Source: Hypsibius dujardini
Taxonomy: Eukaryota > Tardigrada > Eutardigrada > Parachela > Hypsibiidae
Reading direction: 5' to 3'
DNA length: 54,081 bases
Assembly: GCA_001579985.1 (NCBI GenBank)
Contig: LRSR01005344.1
Location: forward strand, 1-54,081
The notes below the pieces were generated by a model. It saw nothing but the letters and a program-made list of their open reading frames with translations, was not told the DNA's origin and did no database searches. Made by a program: the position numbers and the translations under genes. Positions 32,711-43,901 of the stretch are shown one piece after another. The stretch's first letter is position 1, and each line of letters starts with the position of its first letter.

Positions 32711-35700
32711 TCACAAACCGACAAAACCAATGAAAAGAACACCTGACTGTACAAACAACAACAACAACACAGCAGCAGTGCCATCGCCTGATGCGCCTCC
32801 TCCCCTTAAGTTGTCTTCCTTAGTCGTTTCACTCTTGGTGGAAGTCGCGTTTTCCTTGTACTGCGTTTTTTCATACGAAGAAGTCGTCTTCGTGTCGTTC
32901 CCTTCATTTGATTCACTTGGGGAAATTGTTGTATTGACCCCATTCGTAACACATTCAGTACTTATACCATTCACACCGGGTGGAGTTGTGTTAGGTGTGA
33001 AATTTGTCGCCGTTGGTGGAGCGGAAGGTTGGGTGGAACTTTTCCAGGGTGTAGACTTGCTCAGGCTGATGGCCGCGGTGGTTTGTGGGGTCAAAGATGA
33101 CGTCACTTGATCCGTGGAGTTGTTGTCCCTACCCACCGTAGACAATTCTACTGACGAAATCAGGTCCGATGGGGATGTCCTCTCGCTGGGCCTTGTCGTC
33201 GGAGCGATCGACGGCCGTGTTGGGCTCGAAAGCCTTACAGACGACGTTGGAAATATGCTAGAATCTAAGGAGATCGGCAACTTTAGGCGAAGTGAGTGTA
33301 AAATGTTGAGCTGGACTCACGTGCTATTGTAGAATCCGGCACCGAATGATCTGAAGATGGGTTTGTTGAGCTTGATCCTGAAGATAAAGGCAGCACTGTA
33401 GTAGTGGCTGGGTTTCTTGAGCTTGATCCTGAAGATAAAGGCAGCACTGTAGTAGTAGCTGAGTTAGTTGAGCTTGATCCTGAAGGTAAAGGCAGCACTG
33501 TAGTAGTGGCTTGCTTTGTTGAGCTTGATCCTGAAGGTAAAGGCAGCACTGTAGTAGTGGCTGAGTTTGTTGAGCTTGATCCTGAAGATAAAGGCAGCAC
33601 TGTAGTAGTGGCTGGGTTTGTTATTGTCCAGGTCATCGCCGAAGAACTATGCGTAGGCGAGCCACTAGTTTCTGAAAGAACCGACAGTCTTTTAGTAAGA
33701 AAAAGGTTTCCAACATATTTTTCATATTTGCAGTAAAACCTTTGAGTCTCCGTAAAGGATGCTCGAAATGCCCAATAGTTTAGAATCTAAAGAAAGCTAA
33801 CTTTTCTGAGAAAGGTAAAAGAACGAAGAAAAATAAAATGCAAAAGAGAAAAGCACTTGTTTGAGCGGGTAAAAAAAGGGCATCCCTCTAATTAGTGAGA
33901 CGGGTGGAAAGGGTACAGTTTCTTTTTGATTCTTGCTCAAAACCAAATCGTATTCGTCACGCAATCACGAAATGCTGTAGGTTTAGGCAATTTTTGGAAT
34001 GCGTAATTATTTAATTCAGTTAATTAATTACGTCGTTTACTCATTTCGCTTATTAAGTGAAATTTTAATTGTTTCATAACATTTTTGCAAACCATTATAC
34101 TCCAGAGACTTTTTTGACGGAATTGATCAGGATGTCGTTTTTTAACTAGAGCAAGATGGTTTTTTGCACTCGAAGTTACAACTGTGGCAATCTGGACTTA
34201 CGTGTGATTACAGAACTTATTACGGAATGGTCCGTTATTGAAATTGTCGATGTCCACTTTGTGGACGCAATAGTTTCGGTGGATGTGGCTGTAGAAGGCC
34301 GCGTAGACGACGCTTGTGTAGGGGAGTCAGGAGAATCTGGGTGGAATTTGCAGGTTTACGATCCAATACCGATTGGAAAACTAACACGCAAACGTTTTTG
34401 CACTCACATGTTACGGAAGAATGAGCAAGAGAAGAGGTCGGTGGTGAATTAGTCGACGTTATCCTCGTGAGAAGTGGCGCTTTAGTGGTGGCTATTGTTC
34501 GCCGCGCAGTTGTCGGTTTAGGACCTATAATATCAGTCTTTGTTTTCATGCTACGTGAGATTTCACCGTTACATCTACGCTGAGATGTCAATACCAATAT
34601 ATATCGATACTGCACTGACTTTGCACTAACCGAACCAAGCCATTCAACTCGATCAGCGCCGAAAGCCATGCACAGAACGAATTAAATGGCTCGACTCGAT
34701 TGATGCTAGGTTTCTGCTACATGTGTATATGCTTGTTAACTACATAACATTCCGTTGCTAGTTCTGTAAGCCGACGGTCGATACATTTACACTTACAGTT
34801 TGCTTCGAAAGCGGTTTTTGTCGGAAAACCACTGAAATGCTTCTTTTCCTTCCCACAAGTAATGACACGTGTGACCTGCAGAAGGTTAAACCGTCTGAGC
34901 CAGGCGGCTAACGAACTTAAATCACAGCAATCACATTTGCTGGAACTGGGGCAGAATGCCGACAGCGGCGTTTGCAGGTGGAGTTCCTCCAATGCGGTTG
35001 CGCTTAAACTATTAACAAAGCATTGGGGGATCTGCTCGAGATTATTATGTATAAGAGAGAGGGTTGTTGCTTTTTCGAGCTTGAATCCCGATCCTGAACA
35101 GTGCCAGACACTTGCTGTGAGGTTCAGTCGGTCCAAGTTAAGCGTCTGAAATGAAGACGTTTTATCGTGCGCGTGCAAAACAAAGCCTCAACGTACGCAA
35201 AGAGGGATTTGAGTCAATTAGTTGATGAACGTAGTCAGGCACTCGCCTAGAGTCCTCACCGGTCCAACAAACGACTCTTGCACAATGGCGAGAAACTGCA
35301 CAAATGTGCAAAGGGGCGAAAATATTTTTTTCCGTACACAACCCATTGTGATTACACAAAGATTCGTTTGGATAAAATTCTAAAACTCTAGAGACCCAAC
35401 ATTCAACCTGCCGCCATTTTACGGTCTCAAATAAGCTTTGATGAACGACTGTCAATCTAATATTTTAAGCATTAAGCAGTGGCCTTGAAGTCATGGATGT
35501 TTTTTGGAAAAAAATGGAAATTCTCATGTGAAACACCCCAGGCACTCTTAAAGTTTTTAACATCACGGAGATTTGGCAGATTTTGGTTCATGTTTTGTAC
35601 AGCCGTGTTTTGCCCATTTGCCCGCCCCATGACCCACCCTGCAGGGGTCCTGATTCCTGCAAGCAGGACCCTGTACGAGCCCCTCTTCCCCGCTAGTCAT

Positions 35701-36387
35701 AGAAATAGCCCACCAACTCGGTGACGTTACAACTCTGAGAAAGTTTCAGACGTATTATACCCTAAGGCTTTTTGAAATCGGTCGCAAAAAGCTCCAATCC
35801 ATAGCCCGGATCGTTCCCCTGCTGATCTCTAGGTTCGATAGCACAGGCAGGGACGCCGTATCTGGCATGAGGCTTTGAAATATATCCGCGCCCAGTACGT
35901 CGACCTGCACTTGAACTAAGCGAAGACTTTCCAAGCCTACAAAGCCTTCCAAATCCGTGCTTTGGAGGTAGAGCAGTTTAACCCGTTCCAGAAAAATTGA
36001 TTTCAGGTGCGATTTGATGTTGGTAAAAAATGTGTCTACGGGAAAGCGGGGGTTCGTGTCAGCCTCGTTGAACTGGTAAAGTTGAACGGACCGTAGCGTT
36101 GGTCTTTCCGGCAGTGACGTTACACCGTGGTGCAGGACCACTCCACCGTTGAATATTACATGGGTGATTATTGGGTGGACGTGCGTGACGTTGAAATTGT
36201 CAGGTAAGATGAACAGGTTTCTTCCTGAAGAGCATTTAAGCGTCACGATTGACTTTCCCAGATCACCAAGAATATTCTGGCAAAAGGGATGCGGAACAGG
36301 TTGATTGTCTTCACCGTCGGCCGCTCTTCCTCCTCCAATAAATGTCAATGACAGGGGTAGCGCTAGCAACCACGCTCGTGCGTACAT
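32711..36387 (-). CDS. Gene D: LRR-like, mucin-stalk surface protein with GPI-type tail
   Basis: Six exons: 36387-35761, 35145-34797, 34524-34408, 34336-34202, 33671-33321, 33264-32711; 2133 bp, 710 aa plus stop, in frame with GT-AG joins. Signal peptide MYARAWLLALPLSLTF; one LRR-like module with cap CDCCDLSSLAAWLRRFN (to ~325); then ~360 residues rich in Thr, Ser and Pro across four exons, resembling a mucin stalk that should be heavily O-glycosylated. Exon 5 contains about five 17-residue repeats. The C-terminus is a small-residue site followed by a hydrophobic tail (AAVLLLLFVQSGVLFIGFVGL minus its last residues), as in GPI-anchored proteins. There is no kinase or lectin domain. Acceptors of exons 4 and 6 were chosen by phase. 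Gene C follows in the same direction 1 kb downstream. Confidence 0.8.
33361..33618. repeat. 51-bp tandem repeat coding for the gene D stalk
   Basis: Five units of 51 bp, nearly identical on the + strand (for example cttgatcctgaagataaagg then cagcactgtagtagtggctg). On the coding minus strand each unit gives 17 residues of the type ATTTVLPLSSGSSSTNP. Because 51 is a multiple of 3, unit number can change without breaking the frame. Confidence 0.9.
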
Positions 36388-38252
36388 GGTCGACCAAGTA
36401 CGGATAATAGTTGGTAATCCTTTCGAGTGGACAACTGTTTGGGATTATCCGGATATAGAGGAGAAACTACAGAATTCCCTTCCGGGATGGTGGCTAAAAA
36501 AAGAAGATGCTACATGTTGCATTTAGTGGGTGGTGTTGATGCAACGGTAGAGACAAAGTTTGTTGATCTTGGAACTTGGATCAAAAGAACCGGTCGTGAT
36601 TATATTATGGGTTTTGCTCATGTTTACTTATCCTTACTTTTATTTGATTTGTGTGTGTAGCTTCCGAAATTCTGCAGTCCCTGCGCAACCATGCAACGCA
36701 CTGGGTTGTTCGGTTCGTGGGAAAAATACAATGTATAGTTTGAACGTTTCGCTCTTTCTGCCGCGACTTATTCGGGCTCTTTAATAGCGGTAATGTGATA
36801 AACCTTCAGTTATACCTTTCCAGAACTGTGAAGTTCACTTGGCATGAGAAGCGGCTCGCCGGCTATCTTGCGCAAAGGCTCAATTAATGATTTTACAGGT
36901 TGGAACTAAGACCCCTTATGAAGGACCAATGGATGGTCAACGAGGCAAAATGTATTTTTTTAAATTGATTCTAAAGTTGATTTCAATATTCTGAATCACT
37001 TTCAAACGTGTGGAGGTGCGGGGGTCTGATTTCCAATGGTCCCCTTGGGTTGCAAAACATGTTCAATTGCTTTTATTTCTCCATCAAATTGTTCCATTTT
37101 TGAACTTTTTCAACCTCCTGTTTCCAGTTTCCAGTTTCCAGTTTTTACTAGGAGATCTTAATTTTTATTCTAAAAATCTCGTACCTTATGGTATGAAATA
37201 TATAAAAATGTCTTGACAACACAAATAGCCCATATCAGAGCCCCACGCCGAAACAAAAACTCAAATTTTCGATTAAATTTTGAAGGAAATACATTTAGCC
37301 CTATACCCATCCCCTAGCTCTACCATGAGGGCTGTTGGTTCCGGCTTGTAAGGATCCTAAACGAGTTGATCTTGAGTATTTTATAAAAATTGCCTTCCTC
37401 AAGATTGCCTTTATTTATCCTCTTTGATTTCCAATATGTTTACGTTTGAGCAAATTTGATCGATTTCATTGGACCACAAATAAAGTTTTATAAGAATCGC
37501 ATAAGCGAAGCTAATGAAGAGAAAATCATTCAGAAAAGAGCCGAGTTGTAAATTCTCTGGTCGAAGATCCAGTGCATCTTAGTCACGGAGGGATCTCGTA
37601 GACAATTCAGAACTGTCGTCCCCAAATTATGCAACTCGGCACCTTCATAACTTCCCACAACTAATCTTAACACCTTAAAGTGACTTCACTACTCTTGTAT
37701 ATGAAAGCGCTTGAAAAAATAGCATGGAAACACCTCCGTTGTGTTCGCGGTCTAAATGCACAGAAATGCGTAAACCTGTTTTCCCGGAAGCCACAGAACA
37801 ATTATACAATAGTAAAACATATACGTGGTCTATCTCGCAACAATGAAAAAAGTCAACATACAGTATGATAATATTGGTGTATATTATTGCAATATTGGTT
37901 CTCCTGGAAAGATTACATTGTTTGAAATCGGCATGAATGCTGATATGATTCGATTCAAAGATTTTTAGCCGTGTTGGTCTTTCTAATCTGTTTTTCATAC
38001 ACCGACTCAAGAGGCCTCCCCGACTCATGGCCGTCTGCTGAACAAATGTTTGATCTCAAACACTTCTGCCGCCGCGGAACTGAAAGCTTCTCCGATACGG
38101 AGGCCAGCAAATACAAAGAGTTTCTTTACCAAATGTAAAAGTAACAGGGCCACACACGGTTTGGGGCTGTGGTCGAGCCATGTACTGGACAAAGGAGACT
38201 TAACAAAAATGCAGAGACTGAATGCAATGTTTTAGATGCTAAAGCTTACTCA
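36388..38252. other. Gene D upstream region, no gene seen
   Basis: Nearly 1.9 kb without an exon-like frame. It should hold the gene D promoter. A short (tttccag)n run is at about 37.12-37.14 kb, and 37.78-37.98 kb resembles 1.49-1.68 kb (gattacattgtttgaa block). Phrases such as gggtctgatttccaatgg also recur in introns of the cluster. Confidence 0.4.
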
Positions 38253-39070
38253 CAAGGGAACAATCACCAGTGTAAATCTCCGATCGTGACCAAACTTTTT
38301 TCTTGAATACCACGTCCCCTAACATGATTTTATTAATATGACTCGCGGCAAAGAATTTCCCGTTCAACGGGGAGAAATTCGGGAAGATCTCAATTGGTGC
38401 ACGTACACTGCAATAGTCCTGAGCGCTTGATTGAATGATTGAATAAGCGCTTGATTGACGGCACGTAACGGCACATACAAAAACATGTGCTGTGCTGTGC
38501 GTGTGTGCTGTGCTGGTTGTATACTCAAGTACAATGCAGTTCAGTACTACTGCAGTATTTTTCAAACAATTTTTTAACAAACTTGGACAAAAAACAAAAC
38601 AATTTTTAAAGTAGCTAAAGCCAGATTTTAATATAAGAAATATAGATGCTCTTTTTGGGAACAATTAGGCAAAACACGCATATTTTTATTTCTTATATGA
38701 AAATCTGGCCTTAGCTACTTCAAAAATTGGTTTTGTTTGTCCAATTTTGTTAAACATAATTGTCCAAAAAATACTTTATTAGTACTGAACTGCTTTGTAC
38801 TTGAGTACGCAACCAGCATAGCACACACGCACAGCACATGTTTTTGTACGTGTCGTTACGTGCCGTCAATCAAGCGCTTATTCAATCATTCAATCAAGCG
38901 CTCGACTATTCCAATGTACTTGCGCCAATTGAGTTCTTTCCGAATTTCTCCCCGTTGAACGGGGAACTCTTTGCCGCGAGTCATATTTTTTAAAATCATG
39001 TTAGGGGACATTGTATTCAAAAAAAAAGTTTGGTCACGATCGGAGATTTACACTGGTGATCGTTCCCTTG
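38253..39070. mobile_element. 818-bp hairpin MITE, copy 1
   Basis: The element starts caagggaacaatcaccagtg and ends with its inverse, cactggtgatcgttcccttg. The inverted arms extend about 390 bp each, leaving a loop of only ~40 bp (around 38.64-38.68 kb). It is flanked by tca on both sides (38250-38252 and 39071-39073), a 3-bp target duplication. Frames on either arm mirror each other and are not genes. Copy 2 is at 50201. Confidence 0.85.
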
Positions 39071-39445
39071 TCAGTAAATTGAACGCTCAAGATGTGGGGC
39101 CAACAGCGTGTCTGTGAATATTTGTCGTTACAAGTCATTGATAAACGCCCTAGAAAAAGTATTCTGACGTGGGAAAGAGCGAAAATGTTCCATCCCGATC
39201 GGAGTAGTTACAAAACTGAAGTGCTTCAGAATGTAATAAAATCAAAAGGGCTTTGGAATTCAGGCCCTACGATCAAAGTTAGTTTTATATTATTCACAAA
39301 TTATGCACCGAATCTTGGGTTTAGTTTTGATAAAATGCCTTGGCCAAACCCCTCCCCTCGCCATCCGCCAAATGAACCTGAACGGACCATAAACTTGAAC
39401 TCTGTATAAGTACCACGATTATTTTTCCTATGACATTGATTGCAG

Positions 39446-41846
39446 AACCTTACATTAAAGCAGTTGAATCTCGCGGCAGACACATGGTTTTGCTCAGGCG
39501 CAGCGTTCAAACTTGAACGAACATCCAACATCTCCCAACGTAACAATAACCTTATTACCATTCCGCAGTGCTTCCTAAACAGCCTAAGCTCGCACGAGCT
39601 AGTTTCTCTTGAGCTACAATCTTAGCAGTCAGCCTTTTGTATTAAAAGAAGGACGTTCAGCTGCTGCGAATCACGTTCACTAGCTTTTTGGCTCAAACGT
39701 GCTGCTCTTTCTCATGTCACGCGTTCGATCACTTGCGGTGAAAAGAAGGAAACATTCTACGAATTTTCCGGAAGTATTGTCTACGATCCGTCTCACTGTA
39801 AGTGCACAAATATGTGGAAAGCGCTGCTGGTTCTAAAGGTCATGCAACGGTGTCGCATTTCAGGTCTCCAACCAACGAGTACGACGAAAACCGAACCCAT
39901 TACCCCATCACCGTTGCCTACCGGGACGCTTTCGGAAACTTCCAACAGAACGACAAGCATAACCGAGACGCCACCTTGTACAATGGTGACCTCGTCAAAT
40001 GCACAATTTCCGCATCCCACATGTCGTAGTGTTGTCAACGGTAACGAGCAGGCAAACTTAACGCTTCAATGCAAGATTGGCGGGGACCTGTTTACGATTC
40101 CCGACAACTTTCACCTGATGTGCATCCATCCAAATATTGTTCACCTTGACATCACCGGTGGCTGGGTACGGGGCGAGGATTTCGATTATACATCCTTGCC
40201 GGCGCGACCGATGCTACGATCGGTCCTGTTGGAGCAGTTCAACCTCGAGAAAAGAAGCGCTCGCTTCCCCATGGCCACTTTTTTTGCCGACGTAAAGGAG
40301 GGACTACAAGCCATAATCTTGCGTCACGTTAAACTGCTCTACCTGGAAGCCACGGACCTTGAAGGCTTTGTGCGCTTGGATAGTCTTCGCTTGGTGCATG
40401 TTCAAGTAGCTGTGCTAAGCGCGTCGATATTTGAAAACCTTGTGCCAGAGGCAGCGCCGCCGAATTTGTCGGAACTCGAGATCAGTGGGGGAACGGTTAC
40501 GTCAATGGACTGGAACTTTTTAAGACCGATTGCCGGCAGCCTGAAAGTACGTCTAAAGATCTTCCGAAGACATTTCACAAATGTGTAGCTCATTTACACG
40601 TCGCACAGTCTTCGTCCGCACACCGTCAATCCTGTAGGTGCGACGTGCAAGACAGAAAAGGCAAAAATTTACTGCCCGGACTAGAGCCGGCGACTGAAGC
40701 GGGTGTCATTCCCATAGACCACAGCAGCGATAATATATATATTGCAGGTTTTCGCCTTTTCACAACGTCTGCCGTGGTCAAGACCCTTCGGTTTACCACA
40801 TAGGGATCATGGAGATGTGGAGATTTTCATGATCATCGCATATATCTCAAGGATTTTCATGTTTCAGGGTCTTAAATTGGACCAGTTGGATTTCATTGGA
40901 TGGCACTGTGCTGGCGTGAACTTCCAACTAAAGCAAACTTCCGCCGTCTCCCTGCGGAATAATAACCTGCAACAGATTCCGTGGTGCTTAATGGCCAGTT
41001 TGAGTGCGCATGTTTTGGTGTCTCTTGACCTCGCAACTGCAAATCTGGCATTCTGCCCCAAAACCAAGACATGCGGTTGCTGCGGTTTAAGTGAGCTAGC
41101 AGAGTGGCTCCGGGTGGCCGGACTGCCACTGGCAGTACGCTCAATTACTTGCGGTCAGAGGAAAACTACACTACATTATGGTTTTCCCGGAGCGTTGATC
41201 TACCACCCGAATAACTGTAAGACCAATTTCATCTGAGGAGATTATCAACGGTTCTGAACATCTAAATTAAGCTACAATTATAGGTTCACCCCAAAACCCG
41301 GATCTAGGCACAACCGTCTCCGTATCAAGGCCTCCGACAATGAAAAAATCATCCACCTACACTAATCCACTCGTAACTCGTCAGTGTATAATTTCAAGTG
41401 TGTTTGAGCATCATTATTCTCAATTTTGAGGGTAATTTCTTGCAGAACTTAGTAACGTATTTGTACAAACGTTGTCAACGCGGTCACCTACAATACCCTC
41501 AAATCCGAGCACTATTTGGCAAACGGAAAAAACTTCAGCAGTGTTAACATCATCTCTGGGCTATATGCCAACCGCTGAATATGTTTCGAAAACAAGCCAA
41601 CGTCCTGAGGAGATTATCACTACGACTGAAATTGGGAAGAAAACAACTTCTATGCGTGATACATCCCTTGCGGCGAAAACGACATCCCAAACAGAGGTTG
41701 TGAAAGCTGGGAAAAGTGATGCCTTCACCATTCACGTCACGACTAACGCAGGAAGAATGAATGGTCCGTTTAGCGTTTTCAGATGTCTGCACGCCCTTCT
41801 TGCAGTCAGCATATTTACGCTCTTCCTTATCTGTATCTCTTGCTAG
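39446..41846 (+). pseudogene. C': 5'-truncated copy of gene C
   Basis: Exon counterparts: 39446 onward (exon 2), 39864-40546, 40868-41216, 41284-41397, 41446-41846. Exon 1 with the signal peptide is missing because the duplication border falls in intron 1, and exon 2 has a TAG at 39623-39625. In contrast exons 3-6 are open, keep all splice sites and phases, and differ in length only by multiples of three (exon 5 is 21 bp shorter). The GPI-type tail is kept. A Met at 39812 (MWKALLVLKV), in frame with exon 3 through the intron, could give a one-module protein with a weak signal sequence, but that is speculative. Listed as a pseudogene on balance. Confidence 0.65.
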
Positions 41847-42212
41847 CAGGATTTCAAGTAATATCTGTTTCATCCATCTACCGGTAAGCACATTTTTGCT
41901 TTTAAAGCGTAATTGAATTCAAAGTACCACAACTGCATATGGAGGAGCGCACCAGCTTTTTGTTACAAAAATCAGGCTCGGATTGCGCTGCCGCTGGATT
42001 GCTTCGTCAAACTAATCAGAAACTTAAAAAATTGTTCTTTGAAGCGTTTTTTCACCTGTTTGTTTGTTGAAACGTTTGCCATCCGTCTGTCGACCCGATC
42101 GTTTGTCGATTCGTCTATTTTCGTTCACGATTAATACATCACTTGTCAAGCAAATTCGAAACTGTATAGCTAATAAACATCGACAGATACTATCTACATC
42201 GATAAACATCGA

Positions 42213-42740
42213 CAGGGCTACTGTCGAGCAATTCATTATCCAGTAACTCTTCTAAAGCAGCAAACGTTGGTCTTCCGTCCGGGTCCAGGCACCAACATGA
42301 CCGCATCAGCTCGTACCTGTCGGTATTAATAGCTCATGAGGCGACCCATCATAGGTATTACAATTACGATGGGAAGTGCACAAATTTTACACTTTAAGCG
42401 CTGCATGCGTTGGGCGGCACATCTGATGGCCCTCCATGAGCCAGTCGGCAAAGCCGTGCGCCGATAGTTTCGCGACGTCTGATCCGGCGAACGGGGCGTG
42501 GCCCATGCTGTAAATCTCCCACATCAAGACACCCTACGACTAAACGTCCGTCTTTTGGGAAAAAGTTCAAGTCATGATGGCATCCACAAGATCAGCAGTG
42601 CAGTCTGTAAAATTCCATCACTTATGTACCAGACAGGCGATGCGGACGGTGGTTTAGAACAATACTTTGCCACGGGTCAGAACCAGGACCCCTAGTTGAT
42701 GGAGCAGAGAATGGGCAAAGTTGAAGCGAGGATTAGTAGG
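42213..42740 (-). pseudogene. B': remnant of the last two exons of gene B
   Basis: Complement of this stretch matches gene B 21.33-21.87 kb: the exon with [14 protein letters not shown] (about 42391-42609) and the start of the last exon (RPTFAALEELL-like, ending near 42250). Small deletions and a stop disrupt the first exon, and the last exon is cut by a deletion junction. No other gene B exon survives in the right arm. Confidence 0.8.
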
Positions 42741-42894
42741 CAATAGGGCAATTAATATTACAATATAAGTAGGTCTTTAGAATTACTACCCGAATAACTT
42801 CACGACCACGTTCGTTTCAGACATGAATAAGAATATACAGTATACCTCGCATGACACACAAATTTAAACGAAGCCGTGACTGTGACCGTAAAAA

Positions 42895-43545
42895 TTGTTA
42901 AGTTTATGCTCTTGCATCGGGCGTTCGAATTGTGTTTCGCGCGAGAAAACGCACAAGTCAACGTAAACGAGCTACTCCCGAAACTCACTGGAGCATAAAT
43001 TGTAAGAGACAAGAGGTTGTGGCCGCGACAACAGAGATGAAGCAATAGTGCCAGGTAAAAGGCGTAAAAAAGCAACAAAAGCCAAGCTAACCCTTGACTT
43101 CTAAAACAGCAAATACTTTATCCACCCACTTGCATGAAGATGACTACCGAGTACACATGACGCACTTCCTTTCTGAATTTCAATAAGAATTCGCTTTCTC
43201 AAAAACTCCAAAAAACACTTCACTCCTAGTAACTGTTTCAGCCGTTTGGCGAAGAGCGATTTGGCCGCCGGTCCCCTATAACCAAAGGTCTCAAAACCCA
43301 ACAGAACGAACAGCATTCGGTCCACGATGCGTCGGCTCTTGCTAGTCTTGTTATTCTCTGCTTCTGACACTCGTGTTCTCGGTCTAACACTAAAGCGGGC
43401 ACTGTGTTTGCGAAAAACCGTAAAAAACGAGCGGCGACGTGGTTTTACGGGATCGGACTCGCATACACGTAAACCGAGCCCACAAAAGCGAAACATTTTT
43501 TCAAGGTTCTTGCTACGTCGATTAGAGTCTCGTTTCATTTTTGAG
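42895..43545. other. Right-arm-only insertion of unknown origin
   Basis: The left arm reads from gcggaacactc to acggtcacggcttcg across only ~25 bp (about 12.89-12.94 kb); the right arm has ~650 bp here instead. It contains an Arg/Lys-rich 153-codon frame on the minus strand (43562-43101) that I do not recognise, whose first codons lie in flanking duplicated DNA. No clear inverted repeats or target duplication. It could be a mobile element or filler DNA. Confidence 0.4.
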
Positions 43546-43901
43546 TGTTCCGCAAAGTCCATAATATTACTACCGAAATCTTATCTCAAAACCGTGGCTT
43601 ACTTAGCGGCGACCAACACAAGGCATTGTTAAAAACTCCTGTATATACGCGGCAGCCAGACGGCACATGCAGTGCAATCCCGCATTGTTGACTTTGAGCT
43701 AATACAAAACAGCCAGAAATGGTAGTATCACACCCGTATATGTAACTTTCCTACTAACCACCGAAGTCGGCTCTTCCTATTTGTCTTGCATCATCGGGAC
43801 GAACTTGACCTGCTTCGAGTTTCTCTGCGTATAATTACATGTGCGACGTAAATGACATTTAAAAAAAGTTCACCCATAAATACTGAATCTGAAAACTTGT
43901 A
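43546..43901. promoter_or_regulatory. Upstream region of A', conserved with gene A
   Basis: This 350-bp stretch is the inverted match of 12.54-12.89 kb upstream of gene A, including the shared upstream block and the cccataaata word about 30 bp before the start codon. A' therefore keeps the first ~350 bp of the presumed A promoter. Confidence 0.45.

Larger units (their letters stand above)
30737..39211. other. Spacer between the arms of the inverted duplication
   Basis: This 8.5-kb segment has no counterpart elsewhere in the window. It contains most of gene C intron 1, exon 1 of gene C, all of gene D and one copy of the 0.82-kb hairpin element. Homology between arms begins abruptly at both borders. 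Confidence 0.75.

Noticed and set aside
38239-38958. Apparent genes on both arms of the hairpin MITE, repeated at 50175-51133
   Set aside because: Mirror-image frames created by the inverted arms; no known domain.
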